This document shows positions 1 through 10,209 of a stretch of DNA of 64,000 nt, in pieces. Origin of the DNA: Paulinella micropora (Eukaryota; Cercozoa; Imbricatea; Euglyphida; Paulinellidae); NCBI GenBank assembly GCA_019918135.1, contig WBZZ01005207.1, positions 56,001 through 120,000 on the forward strand, written 5' to 3'. Made by a program: the position numbers and the translations under genes. Below the pieces are notes generated by a model that worked only from the letters and a program-made list of their open reading frames with translations, did no database searches and was not told where the DNA came from. The number at the start of each line of letters is the position of its first letter. The stretch's first letter is position 1.

Positions 1-286
1 AAGCACGCCAAACGAACGAAACAGCTCATGCATGTCTCTAAGTCAAAATTTCATGTGTCCAAACGTGACATATTGGCATTTGCGCCACCACTGCCACACA
101 CACCAGTAATTACTACTTTTTCCACACTATGAACTATAACTTATATTATTAATTAACGTATTTACCTGTTGTATTAATCTCATCACCCTGACTCACTTCC
201 TATCCCTTGATGGCATTAATACCAACGACTTACATATGAGTCTTCCTTCGAAAGTCTTACAGATCACGGTTGCGAAATCCTTCCTG
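1..286. other. Flanking sequence without a recognisable gene
   Basis: No ORF or repeat that I can support. It lies just downstream of the decayed copia polymerase that runs on the minus strand, so it may be that element's 3' end or LTR, but I see no matching second LTR in the window. Confidence 0.3.
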
Positions 287-1769
287 TTATCTTCGCGTAC
301 TTCGGTCCCCGCTGCCGCTTGGTATTGGCATCACCGTAGTTGTCGGCGGAACCGATCTTTTCCAACAACGCCTTTCCGCCAGGATCATCGCGTTGACGTA
401 GGCATAGCGTAGGTCGATATGATCTAACTTCTGGCGATAAATGTTGGTGGTGGCCAGATCAATGGCCCCCTTGTTGTCTTCGTACACCACCGGTGGCTTA
501 CCCCATCCCTGCTTGGACAGGTCCTTGGCCACTCTCCCATCAGCGATTCCGTTGATAAAATTCACGATCTTTTCCTGACCGTGCAGACATCTAACGCGTA
601 GATTTCGGCTTCACAGGTCGATTCCTCCGGAGGCGCTTCCATTCGCACGTGCCCCTCCGGCATCTTCTCCTCAGGAGGCGGTAAAGTTCCCATCGCCTCC
701 GCGATCAACGCTGGTTGCTTGGCTAGCAACTTTTCCCGCCGTTCCTTGCTTCGCGGTCCACGGGGCTTGGGTATTTCCACAGTGATGGTGCGCTTCATGC
801 ACACGGGGTTCACCGAACCCCCGAGCATAAAGTGTATCACGGCGAGGCGCGCTCGTTGATCTCCCCAGTCTCCCTTCCAATTCGCATCGGGGTACGACGT
901 CAAGCGCTTGCTTTCCTTCTGGTAAAAGCGAACTCCACGCTTTGCAGTTCTTTGAAGATACCGCATCACCTGTTCCGCCTCCTGAAAGGGGAACTCCTCT
1001 GGCTTGGATGTGAAGCGCGCCATCTCCCCCACCGGCCCCAGCGTCTCATGTCGAGTCACTCTAACCCAAATCAGAATTCCGCATATGTGATAGGGTGAGA
1101 ACTCTTCCATCACGCTGGGCACTCCCTCCCGACACCAGGGCATCAACCAGGGTGAATCCACCGATGGCAAATCTTTGGTCTTGAGGCGCTCACTGGCCTC
1201 CCGTATAAATGTCTCCTGTAATAACTTGATGGTTCTTCTCCCAGCTCCGGATGTCGGCCATCCTCGATGTCTATTCCGACCACGCCAGTAGGCAATTCGC
1301 TCTTGAACACCTTGAAACGACCTTCTCCAGCCGCTTTGAACTCTGCCTTCGCTTCTTCGTTGCTGAAGCACATCATGATGTCATCTACATGAACGAATCC
1401 TATGTCAGGCTTGTCTTGCCCAGCTCGCCACCGGAAAAAGAAACACGGGAAAGCCTTGTGCTGTTCAAATCCTTGCGATACCATAAACGGCACCAGCACT
1501 TGCATCCACCATTTCCTCCCTGCGTCCGGTCTCCCGTAGAGAGCTCGGACCATCTCCCAGACGTAGCCTTCCTCTTCGAAGCCAAAAGGTGGTACTAGGT
1601 AGGTGGGCCGCATCCCTTCTTCCTCAACCTCCGCCTCAATGTAGGCTGTACCCACGTCGAACTTGCCCAGCACCAGATCGTAGAAGGTTACCAACATAAA
1701 GAAGCCAAGTATCATCATGGTACATGGAGTCGGGAACGTTCGCTGTCCGTAATGCTCCCCTTGTACCAT
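287..1769 (-). pseudogene. Decayed Ty1/copia reverse transcriptase-RNase H
   Basis: Minus-strand fragments in at least three frames together follow the copia polymerase order. The RT part (about 1769-1143) has a copia-type start of the palm (KFDVGTAYIEAEVEEE), the ALYGRPDAGRKWW segment and the catalytic loop FVHVDDIMMCF. Downstream come a connection segment, an RNase H part (SYPDANWKGDW; CEAEIYALDV) and the ending VYEDNKGAIDLATT...KLDHIDLRYAYV. Frameshifts and stops separate these pieces, and no gag, protease or integrase lies upstream, where the Polinton begins. The family differs from the other two copia RTs in this window, which have TDD instead of VDD in the catalytic loop. It is a dead retrotransposon fragment; family-level identification is secure, exact ends are not. 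Confidence 0.8.
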
Positions 1770-2051
1770 TGAGTACCCGCAGCCTCACACTTCCTAACGT
1801 ATTTGTAATTTACGATAATACCGTTTTTTACATTAGTCGTTATTCAGTGGCACAGGTGGCACTTAACTATTTACCAATACAGCATGTCAGTTACCATTTT
1901 AATCGGTACGGATGGATGGTTAGTTAGGACGCAGTATAGGTAGAACAGTTACATTCATTCAGTCCATATTATAACACAGTCATTAGTTGTGCTTCCAACC
2001 ATAATCGTTGCTAGTGACGTGGCATAGTTCTACAGTAAAACGGAAAGTGAT
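1770..2051. other. AT-rich host or retrotransposon flank next to the Polinton
   Basis: No coding potential seen. This is the sequence into which the Polinton inserted; it continues beyond the right target duplication at 25432. Confidence 0.4.
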
Positions 2052-2057
2052 TGTATT
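2052..2057. repeat. Left target-site duplication TGTATT
   Basis: The hexamer TGTATT directly abuts the left inverted repeat and recurs directly after the right one at 25426-25431. Six-base duplications are the signature of Polinton integrases. Confidence 0.93.
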
Positions 2058-2346
2058 AGTAGTTGATACACCGGAACTGGTCATAAATTTTTATAACAGA
2101 CAAAAATTTCCGACCACTTTCCGGTGTATGATAAAAACAAGCAATCAATACAGAAGGCTAAAAGCACCATATCCCTATCTCCGACATGTCGGAGATTTAC
2201 ATGTTGTAGATATTCCGCACAATCAATAATATCTATAATCTAAAAGAGATTATAGATTGAGCACAAAACACCCTAAAGAGCCCCCAATCTCAAATATATT
2301 TGAGATACCTATAATCTAGATTATAGATTTAGCGCCTAGAGAAAAC
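2058..2346 (+). repeat. Left terminal inverted repeat of the Polinton
   Basis: It begins AGTAGTTGATACACCGG and ends at GAGAAAAC. Read against the reverse complement of 25137-25425 I found no mismatch over 289 bp. It contains several perfect short palindromes, for example a core CTCCGACATGTCGGAG near 2188 and ATCTCAAATATATTTGAGAT near 2288. Confidence 0.95.
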
Positions 2347-2435
2347 CCAAGTTATCCAAAAATAAGTTTATTTATCATACGTAAATAAACAATTATCTCA
2401 AACATGTTTGAAATCTCTGACACGTCAGAGATAAC

Positions 2436-2914
2436 TTACAAAGTCTCAAGAGAGACCATCCAATTAATCAAACTTTCATCGCGATTAATTTTTTTCTGTA
2501 AAGCAGAAATAGAAGGGAAGACGAGAATTTCTTCCACTTCTTTTCCAACAGAAGCCAGAAAGAAAGTTTTCTTTTTTGGGGCTATCATGCTCGAATCTCG
2601 TTCAATCCAAGCAAACGAAAACTTTTCAACTCTCTCAGCGGGTCTGCGAATGAAAAAATTTCGGTCAGCGTGAAGAGCAGTTATGTCCGCTCTTCCAAGC
2701 CGAGCGAAATCGCGAGGAACCCTCACTAAGCGTGGGTTTTTCATCTCTGCTGGCGCTTTTTCTTCAACTTCACCCCAAGGCTTCCAAAAACCTATACACC
2801 ACATTTCATTATTATTTAATAGAAACAATAGATTGAGGACTTACCAGCAGGAGCAGGAGTTGGATTGAGGTTCAATTCACCAACTCCATCAGCTAATTCT
2901 TCAGGCTCTCCCAT
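2436..2914 (-). CDS. Hypothetical Polinton protein, probably with one 53-nt intron
   Basis: I do not recognise the family. A continuous minus-strand frame covers 2828-2436. A better start lies at 2914, where MGEPEELADGVGEL... opens an acidic, proline-rich N terminus. This first exon (2914-2845) meets a GTAAGT donor, and a TATAG acceptor at 2792 restores the downstream frame exactly, giving an intron at 2792-2844. The mature protein would be about 141 residues with a Phe/Lys/Arg-rich middle and no membrane segment. A long hairpin (TCTATTACACAC...GTGTAATAGA) stands just upstream and may be regulatory. The alternative is an unspliced ORF starting with MFLLNNN. The first gene inside the left repeat, it has no partner I can identify in the relic copy. 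Confidence 0.5.
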
Positions 2915-3067
2915 TGTCTATTACACACACCAAAAGCATGTGTAATAGAAATTTCTTTGAATAAGGGTGGGGTTTGAGCCCCTGGTTTTGAAAAAAACCA
3001 TGTATGTTGATAATGTTGATTTCTAAAATCAACATATTTTAAATCAACATTTTACACTAAAGTCTTT
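2915..3067. repeat. Intergenic hairpins
   Basis: It holds two inverted repeats: one around 2916-2951 with arms CTATTACACA/TGTGTAATAG, and one around 3002-3055 built from ATGTTGATTT/AAATCAACAT units. The ATGTTGATTT/AAATCAACAT type recurs inside coding regions at 20.4 and 21.3 kb. Confidence 0.6.
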
Positions 3068-3607
3068 TTATTCCGAGTTGCTATCCGCACTCTCGGTTCT
3101 GTAGACTCTGTGCATATTCCTATCGGTTTCTCGTCTAATGCTAACATTAATGCTATCATTTACGTATTCGTTAATACCATCACTGGAGTATTTGTTAAAC
3201 GAAGCATTAAATGATAAATGTTCGTTCTCAATACCAGCGATGATATTATTCATGACAATTGCGGAAAGTTGGCCACGATTATCTTTTTTCCATCTATAGA
3301 AATTATCTATTTCTTTACTTTTTTTCTGTTCCAATTTCTTTTTTCTCAAGCGAGCGATTTTATCTTCCTCTACTTCATTATTTTCAATACTCAATCGGCG
3401 CAACATCTCGTTAATAGCATCAACCTTGACTATTTCAGGCTGTTTCTTTTCAACAAGACGAGCGATTTCTTTGTCCGCTTTAGAAATTCTTTCTTCGCAT
3501 ACTATTTTATCTTTTTTGAGTCTATCTATTCCTCTCTTCATCGTTTCAAATATTTCAATCCAGTCATTTTTGGTTTTAAGTCTATCCGAAATCGTGTCTT
3601 CAGCCAT
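3068..3607 (-). CDS. Hypothetical charged coiled-coil protein
   Basis: The protein is 179 residues long when started at MAEDTISDRL. The open frame runs further upstream to 3757, but that stretch contains an inverted repeat (TTGCGCCAAAA...TTTTTTTGGCGCAA) typical of the element's intergenic hairpins, so I prefer the internal start. The middle is rich in Lys, Glu and Arg with heptad-like spacing, consistent with a coiled coil. The C terminus is Ser/Asn-rich and ends ESADSNSE. No enzymatic motif is visible. It lies downstream of the integrase on the same strand. Function unknown. Confidence 0.55.
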   Translation of the reverse strand: MAEDTISDRLKTKNDWIEIFETMKRGIDRLKKDKIVCEERISKADKEIARLVEKKQPEIVKVDAINEMLRRLSIENNEVEEDKIARLRKKKLEQKKSKEIDNFYRWKKDNRGQLSAIVMNNIIAGIENEHLSFNASFNKYSSDGINEYVNDSINVSIRRETDRNMHRVYRTESADSNSE

Positions 3608-3776
3608 ACTTGTTGCGCCAAAACTTCGTTTTTTTGGCGCAAGCAAATATTTCGCAGTAAGGGGTTTTTGGCGCATTGGCGCATGGTGATATTCCGGAAA
3701 TAGAATTTCTAGAATTTTCTTGAAAAAATTGACTTTCGGCAATACTTCAAATACCATTTTTCCTATAACACTGGTA

Positions 3777-3858
3777 GGCTCACTATATGGGAAACTAACG
3801 GGTTTAAGGCGGTTATTGAGATTTTAGTGTTGCGGGTTCAATTCCCAATGGTGCTCCA
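3777..3858 (+). other. tRNA-Leu-like remnant
   Basis: The stretch has a good internal B box (GGGTTCAATTCCC), a weaker A-box-like segment (GGGTTTAAGGCGG) and a TTGAGAT heptamer that could be a GAG anticodon loop. The acceptor, T-stem and anticodon-stem pairings I tried are poor. It is best taken as a degenerate tRNA-like sequence or chance. Confidence 0.25.
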
Positions 3859-3899
3859 TTTCAGTAGTTTCTTCCATTTTAGTGGAGTCTTTTTTTTGC

Positions 3900-4898
3900 T
3901 TACAAATCCAATATTACCTTCGCCTTTTTTTCTCTCTTTGAAGTCCGGATATTCTCTGGTTGAATGTCTTCTCTTTTCAATAATTCCTTCGTCTTTTTTT
4001 CTTTAATAACTTCTTTGGTCTGCTCTTTCATATCTTTTTCTTCATCAACGGGTTTATCAAAATCAGTTTTCAATAAATCACGTGGGCTTACCAACTCATC
4101 GTTATTTAGTATGATTTTAAACCCTTTCCTACCTTTGACTTTATAAATAATTTTGCTGAAAGTCTTTCCGCCCTTTGAAAAAACATTCCTCTTGTTTTCC
4201 TTACGGACACTATCGCCGACATTGAATTCATCTATTAAATTATCACGTGTTATTTTCTGTTTATTTTTATCTCTTCTAGCAAAGACATCCACAGGTTTGG
4301 CTTGAATTCCTCTATGAACTTTATGATTGTACGCATTTACTAAGTCTTGAATATAACTTACCCAGTCAAAATTTCTATTAGTTTCAAATAAAGGGTCAAG
4401 CCATCTTCTTATATTTCTTATAACTCTATCAACAACCGCAAGTGCTCTATGGTCGCCAACTTCAACGACATCGTGTTTAATTCCATTTTGAATAAAATAT
4501 TCACGACTAGCACCTTTATATTCTCCTCCGCTGTCAGTTGTAATTGACTTTGGTTTATAAGGTATAGATTTCAAAGCATAATATACTTCTTTCGCTGTTT
4601 TATTTTTTAGCGGAATGATTATTAAAAATCGGCTATGACAATCTATCCAAACGAGCATCCAAGCATAACCCTTATTGCCTTTCTTATCTTTTATCTTACT
4701 CATATCCGCTAAGTCGAGAAAGACTTGGTCTAATGGTTTATCTACCCATATCGTGTTCCATATTTTCGGGTTTTTCTTTTGGTGGTGTATTTCAAGGGCT
4801 TCTTCTTCTTTCGTCCTTTTTGTTTCTTCTCCAGTTGGTGTGTCCTCAAGTTGGCTATCCGCATTCTGTGTATTAATAATTGTATGTTTATAGTCCAT
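3900..4898 (-). CDS. Retroviral-type (rve) integrase of the Polinton
   Basis: This 332-residue protein would insert the excised element into host DNA and create the 6-bp duplication. After a hydrophilic N terminus, the catalytic core shows the first Asp in VFLDLADM, a typical central strand (WMLVWIDCHSRFLIIIPLK) and the second Asp in ITTDSGGEY. The third catalytic position falls 35 residues after the second, in LAVVDRVIRNIRR, where an Asp stands in place of the usual Glu. A C-terminal SH3-like segment (FNVGDSVRKENKR ... FSKIIYKVKG) and a Lys/Glu-rich tail follow. The relic copy at 37.8-38.8 kb has the same Asp, so it is not a one-off mutation. The frame is intact. A hairpin module sits directly upstream of the ATG. 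Confidence 0.92.
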   Translation of the reverse strand: MDYKHTIINTQNADSQLEDTPTGEETKRTKEEEALEIHHQKKNPKIWNTIWVDKPLDQVFLDLADMSKIKDKKGNKGYAWMLVWIDCHSRFLIIIPLKNKTAKEVYYALKSIPYKPKSITTDSGGEYKGASREYFIQNGIKHDVVEVGDHRALAVVDRVIRNIRRWLDPLFETNRNFDWVSYIQDLVNAYNHKVHRGIQAKPVDVFARRDKNKQKITRDNLIDEFNVGDSVRKENKRNVFSKGGKTFSKIIYKVKGRKGFKIILNNDELVSPRDLLKTDFDKPVDEEKDMKEQTKEVIKEKKTKELLKREDIQPENIRTSKREKKAKVILDL

Positions 4899-5038
4899 GA
4901 TATTTTAGAATGGCGCTTTCGTTTCACTCTCGCTTATTCTAAAACATCGTTTTTTCTTTATGGTTTAAAATAAATCGGTGTTCGATGTTTGTAAAACACA
5001 CGGGAGCGATAGCGGGAGTGTGGATTTACAAATATCTT
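4899..5038 (-). promoter_or_regulatory. Conserved two-hairpin module upstream of the integrase
   Basis: Read on the minus strand it has two parts. The first is a stem around CACTCCCGC...GGGAGTGTG-like arms, flanked by TTTGTAAA/TTTACAAA. The second is a hairpin TTTTAGAATAAGCGAGAGTG...GCGCCATTCTAAAA that ends a few bases before the ATG. CATCG/CGATG arms link the two. The same architecture recurs at 10.6, 11.9, 14.2, 18.6 and 20.0 kb. Confidence 0.7.
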
Positions 5039-5554
5039 TTAAAATTTTAAAAAGCATTTTTCAACATCATTATTTTTTTCTTTCTTAGCACCTGAAGATT
5101 GATTATATACCTTTACACTTACACTACTTGATTTTTTACCCTTACCTTTCTTAGGCTTGATTTCTTCTTCACTACTCTCGCTTTCACTTTCTTCACTTTC
5201 ATCAGGCTGGGGCTCGGGTTTCTTTTTCTTCGCTCTCTTAGTCTCCGCCTTCGCTCTTTTAATTTTCATCTTAGCCATCTTTTCGGCAATGATATCAGTG
5301 AAATCAACCTCATCCTCACTCTCACTCTTCTCCTCACTATCATCATTATCATGTTCAGTAATAATATCCTTAGCCAAGTTCTTTTCTTCAATTTGTTTTA
5401 TTCGTTCCTCCATATCTTCATCTTCTTGCTTTACAGCATTTCTATATTGTGCTAATACATTTTTGGCGTGCTCCATCTTTCGTTGTTTCGCTTTCGCTTT
5501 TATTCCTTCCACAGCACTACCCCAATTCTTACGACTTGCTTCAGCGGACGGCAT
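5039..5554 (-). CDS. Highly charged Polinton protein, unknown function
   Basis: A 171-residue protein, very rich in Lys and Glu. Its N terminus (MPSAEASRKNWGSAVEGIKA) is well conserved with the homologue at 36549-37073 in the relic Polinton (MPSPEASRQNWGKAVDGIKQ), as is the C terminus (SVSVKVYNQSSG...VEKCFLKF). The middle is an acidic/basic low-complexity region with long Ser-Glu runs. Conservation at both ends but drift in the middle suggests a real protein with a flexible linker. It is divergently transcribed from the fibre gene across a 104-bp spacer, and the same arrangement is kept in the relic. A DNA-binding or core role is possible but unproven. Confidence 0.75.
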   Translation of the reverse strand: MPSAEASRKNWGSAVEGIKAKAKQRKMEHAKNVLAQYRNAVKQEDEDMEERIKQIEEKNLAKDIITEHDNDDSEEKSESEDEVDFTDIIAEKMAKMKIKRAKAETKRAKKKKPEPQPDESEESESESSEEEIKPKKGKGKKSSSVSVKVYNQSSGAKKEKNNDVEKCFLKF

Positions 5555-5658
5555 TTTTAGAATTGCGCTTTCGTTTCACTTTCGCTTATTCTAAAAGTAT
5601 TCTATACTAAGATTAATATATTTTTAGTATTTACAAATTAGATATTTATTAATATAAT
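5555..5658. promoter_or_regulatory. Divergent promoter region with hairpin
   Basis: A TTTTAGAATTGCGC...GCTTATTCTAAAA hairpin abuts the minus-strand gene start. An A/T-only stretch (ATTAATATATTTTTAG, TTATTAATATAATATG) precedes the fibre ATG. The relic keeps the same layout at 36441-36548. Confidence 0.6.
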
Positions 5659-8600
5659 ATGTCGCAATATAAATCCTTACTAGGTTTATCAGAAATCGCA
5701 GTTGATAGTCTAGATATTAAAAATTTAGACCTTACCAACACAAATATAGTGGGTTTATATACAGACCGCATACCAGAAGACACAGAACCCGTAAATTTAT
5801 ATTTTACTAATTCTAGATTTGATAGTCGTTTATCAACTAAGACCACAGACGACATAAAAGAAGGCACTAATTTATACTATACTGATGGTAGATTTGACAC
5901 AAGATTTTCAAACAAGTCAATAGATGCTTTAAGTGATGTAGTCATAACAGGCACACCCTCCAATAACCAATTACTCATTTATAGCACGGGTCAATGGAGA
6001 AATACAAACTCACCTTTTCTTAGATTGGATGGCCTCACTATGATGTTTGGAGATTTGAATATGGGAAGTTTTAATATAGTAAATGTGGGTAATGTTGATG
6101 GTATTGATGTTTCGGCTCTTGATAGTGCTGTGGTTAAATTAACGGGAGACCAAACCATAGCAGGAATTAAGACATTTAGCAGTATAATAAATGCTAGTGC
6201 GGGTATTGATATGAAAAGCCAAAGTATAACAAATGTAAATTTGGTTGATGGTATTGATGTTTCGGCTCTTGATAGTTCTGTGGTAAAACTAACGGGAGAC
6301 CAAACCATAACAGGGAATAAAACATTTACTACTTATGTGGCCGTAAAAGACTCAAATCCATTAAACACAGGAAAATTATTCTTCAATTACAACAATAATA
6401 TGGGTTCTATCTATTCGTCGGAGGCAGGTGGGGCAACGGGCTATCCACTATCTTTTGTAGGCTCGTCCATACTTTTTGCTCCAACAACAGGGGGCGGAAT
6501 GACATTGACAAATAATGTTTTAAATTTTAACAGCACGACAGCAATTAGCGGACTGCCCGCACCATTCTATGACGGCGATGCTTCAACGAAAGCATATACC
6601 GATACGAAACTAGCCAAGGACGGAACAACGGCTATGACGGGTAGTTTAAATATGGGAGGATTTAACATAACAAATGTTGGTAATGTTGATGGTATTGATG
6701 TATCCACCCTTGATACTGCAGTCGTTAAACTAACAGGAGACCAAACCATAGCAGGAACCAAAACATTCAGCAACATAATAAATGCTAGTGCGGGGATTGA
6801 TATGAAAAGCCAAAGTATAACAAATGTTAATCTTGTTGATGGTGTTGATGTTTCTACTCTTGATACTTCGGCCGTAAAACTAACAGGAGACCAATCCATA
6901 GCAGGGAATAAAAAATTTACTTCAACAATAGAAGTGCGGGGTGCTACTGCTCCAGCCGCTTTTGATGGTATCGGTATTGCCTTTGATACGGCAACAAATA
7001 TAGGAGAGATTGTGGCACAAAAAATAGCAACCGCAGCCTATTATCCGATACAAATAACAGGGTCATATGTTGATTTATATGCGGGTGATAATGTAATTAT
7101 AACCGCAACAGGCACTACACTATCTTTGAACAACAGAAAAATTACAAATTTGGCCACACCATCAGCAACAACGGACGGGGCGAATAAAACGTATGTGGAT
7201 ACATTAGACGGGCAAAATGTGAAACTAACAGGAAACCAAACCATAGCAGGAATTAAGACATATAGCAGTGGTGTTGAAATAACGGGAAATTCAATAAATG
7301 CTACAACAAAGGGCACATTTATCGTTTTCAATTCTACCAGTAATATCAGCTCTATTGCTAGTTTGGATATGAAAACAGCAACATATTACAACTTTGAAAT
7401 TTCTGCGAAAAAAATAAGTTTTATTATTGACGGGACAATCGTCGGTTGGGTAAATGCTTCGGGGCTAGATTGTAATAGTAGCAAAATAGCCAACCTTGGA
7501 ACTCCGACATTAGCGACCGATGGAGCAACAAAAGGGTATGCGGACACATTGGACGGGCAAAATGTAAAACTAACAGGCGACCAAACAATAACAGGAATTA
7601 AGATATTTAATGGAAGTAGAAATGATGTAAGGGCACTGAATTTGTTAAGCCAAGCCGATTTCAATAATGTTGATATCATTAATGGTGGAAATATAACATA
7701 TAATGGGGCGAGGATATTAAACCAAAATGGAGGAGATATATTCTTTTCACAGACGACGGGTGATTATCAGTATTTCTTATTTACTCTAAATACCGCTACA
7801 AGCGGAACCGCAGACCAAAGAGGTTATGTATTCACGAATGTAGCGGCTGATGTAAAAGGAGCGGGACTTTATATTTCAAAACTTTTGGACAATAAAAGTG
7901 CTTCGTCCGACATTGTCCGTTTTAACAATGCTGGCGGTATGCGATTTTATGGTGCCTTAGATATGAATTCAAACAATATAACAAATGGTGGAACAATAAC
8001 GGGAACAACAATTACTTCAACTGCGGATATATCAACAACAACAATAACGGCAAGCGACAAGATAACGACTGCATCAGGCAAACCAATAATCATAGGCAAT
8101 ACAACGAAAGGCGCAGGTGCGACAGGTGATTTAGAATTATATGGAACGGCTTCAAATATCGGAGGAGCACACTTACAAGCAATAACAACGGCGGATGCTT
8201 ATCCAACATTTCAATTATTGAACTGGGCACATGATAACATAGGCTTAAGTTTTGATGCTTATTATGACGGCTCAAACTGGAAATCAAGTAATTCTGGCTC
8301 AAACTTTCAAATATACAAAAACTCAAACAAACTTGCTTTTAACTATAAATCAGGAATAACAGCAGGAAGCAATATAACATGGTCTGAGGCGATGAATATA
8401 AGCACAGCAGGATTGGTTACGGCAAATGCGGGGATAACATACACGGGCACACTAACATCAGCAACAAACACCAGCGGGGCAAAGATAGGAGTTCAGGGAG
8501 CAACAGACGGAACAAACGCAAAAGGTATATTTCTATGGGATACAACCAATACAAGTTGGGGGATTTATGCGGCATCTGGTGGGGCTCTAAACACTAAGTT

Positions 8601-9571
8601 TGGCAAATGGTTTAGCCGTTTCAGGAAATGATTTTAGTTCGTATAGTTTTCGGTTTAGGGTTGCTAATGATGCTACAATGGGTTTTGTGTGGGAAAATTC
8701 GTCTGAACAATTGCTAATGTCGTTGAACGGGGCAAACGGGACTTTATGGACGAAAGGATTGATTACGGCAAATGCGGGAATTACATACACAGGCACACTA
8801 ACAACGGCATCAGCATCAACTAATGGGGCGAAAATAGCAATTCAAGGACAAACAGACGGGACGAATGCGAGAGGAATATTTATGTGGGACATTGGAGATT
8901 CAGCATGGGGGATTTATATGAGCCAGTCTGGGGCAAGTAAATCGTTAAGTGGAGGAACAGCACCAGCAGGAGGAGTAGGCGGAGGATTAACTTCTTATGC
9001 TATTAGATTTAGAGTGAATAATTCTTCAACGAGTGGGTTCATATGGGAGAATGGTTCAAATACTGCTTTAATGTCTTTGAAAGCGAGTGATGGTCAGTTG
9101 TGGGTATTGTCTAATCCAATTCAATATTCAGACAAGAGAAAAAAAGAAGATATAAAGGAATGCTTAGGCTTAGATTTTATCAACAAGTTAAATCCAGTTT
9201 GCTATCGTATGATTGATGACAAAAAGAAATGTAGGACAGGTTTGCTAGCACAAGAATTAGAAGAAATACTAACAGAAATGGATATGCTAGATTTTGGCGG
9301 TTTTATAAAAGAAACAATTATGGTTCCCTGTCCAAAGCAAAGAGCGGAATACGAATTGAAGGGTGTAAGTATCAATCCAGAAGATGTTAAATGTATTGAT
9401 AGTGGTGATGTCGGTTATGGTATAGGTTATTCTGAGTTTATCGCCCCGTTAATTAAAGCCGTTCAACAATTATCAGATAATCTCGGACATGTCCGAGATA
9501 GGATAAATAATATAACTAATGATATAGCTGACTTAAAAAAACAATTAGCAGAAAACTCAAACCCAATATAG
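5659..9571 (+). CDS. Repetitive fibre with C-terminal S74 chaperone domain (one frameshift)
   Basis: This is a probable virion attachment fibre. The first frame (5659-8631, 990 aa) consists of repeated beta-rich units built around KLTGDQTIAG(I/N)KTF and VDGIDVSALD, as in trimeric tail fibres. At about 8590-8605 the frame shifts by one base, and the second frame (to 9571) continues the same kind of repeat (ITYTGTLT..., AIQGQTDGTNARGIFMWD). The C terminus carries an intramolecular chaperone/peptidase S74 domain, with the usual opening YSDKRKKEDIKE and GLLAQELEEIL. In that family the domain trimerises the fibre and then cleaves itself off at the Ser. Full length would be about 1,300 residues. 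The relic copy (34994-36440) is homologous but truncated. The frameshift may be a sequencing error or a recent lesion. Confidence 0.85.
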
Positions 9572-9594
9572 TTTTTGAGATTGTAAGACTTACT

Positions 9595-9936
9595 ATGCCA
9601 CCTAGATTACACCCTCCACCGCCAGTCATTGAAATAGACGGCGAACTAACACCAGAGTTGAAAAATCGTGTTTTGGATATCTCATTGAAGAATGAGGAAA
9701 AAAAAGTAGAGCACGAATTGGAAGATAACTGGAATTGTTGTTGTATAACAAACAGACCGACAGACAGCCGACTTATTAAATACTTATTTCAAATGGGTAT
9801 CATTATCTCCATTATAACCCTTTGTATCGTAAGGCTATCTGAAAAGAACTTACCTTGTGAGGTTGCTAATACTTATGTCGGTATTTTAACACTTTTGATT
9901 GGGATTTGCCTTCCATCGCCTTCTTCAAAGAAATGA
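9595..9936 (+). CDS. Small two-span membrane protein
   Basis: A 113-residue protein that starts MPPRLHPPPPVIEID, with a proline-rich, charged N-terminal half. Two hydrophobic stretches follow: around residues 65-82 (MGIIISIITLCIVRL) and 92-110 (YVGILTLLIGICLPS). A CCC triplet lies at about residue 48. It starts 24 bases after the fibre stop on the same strand, so it may be co-expressed with it. No family recognised; a virion or host-membrane role is an inference. Confidence 0.6.
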   Translation: MPPRLHPPPPVIEIDGELTPELKNRVLDISLKNEEKKVEHELEDNWNCCCITNRPTDSRLIKYLFQMGIIISIITLCIVRLSEKNLPCEVANTYVGILTLLIGICLPSPSSKK

Positions 9937-10209
9937 GCATTCGTATATATGTGTCATATACCATCTATTATCCAATGTTGAATTTTCATTAGAATTCAAC
10001 ATATTACAGATTAAAGGTAGTGCTTCATCAAAACTAACACACCAATCACTCATCGGTTTGTAAATACATTTAAATTTAGTATCTATACCTTTTTGAATAC
10101 AATAAACACAACTTATATTCTTTTTTTCAGTTATCCGTGAGTAAAAGTCGCAGGCAGTCCGCGAAAATATTTTGATTATTAAAAAGTTTATGAGTAGTAA
10201 TATAACCAT
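9925..10209 (-). CDS. Possible small Cys-containing membrane-anchored protein
   Basis: A 94-residue minus-strand frame starts with an ideal hydrophobic segment (MVILLLINFLIIKIF), followed by several Cys. It fills the only gap on the plus strand and overlaps both neighbours slightly. A palindrome (ATGTTGAATT...AATTCAACAT) lies within it. With no homologue recognised and no promoter module, it could be chance. Confidence 0.3.
   Translation of the reverse strand: MVILLLINFLIIKIFSRTACDFYSRITEKKNISCVYCIQKGIDTKFKCIYKPMSDWCVSFDEALPLICNMLNSNENSTLDNRWYMTHIYECSFL

Noticed and set aside
2058..2346. CRISPR-like or telomeric interpretation of the palindrome-rich ends
   Set aside because: No regularly spaced direct repeats. 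The ends are one inverted-repeat pair with a 6-bp target duplication.
2404..2673. Plus-strand frame near the left inverted repeat
   Set aside because: It starts in a palindrome and lies antisense to the more protein-like minus-strand gene with a splice-compatible first exon.
5991..7679. Minus-strand open frames across the fibre gene
   Set aside because: They mirror the fibre repeats in antisense and repeat the same hydrophobic peptide. These are shadows.
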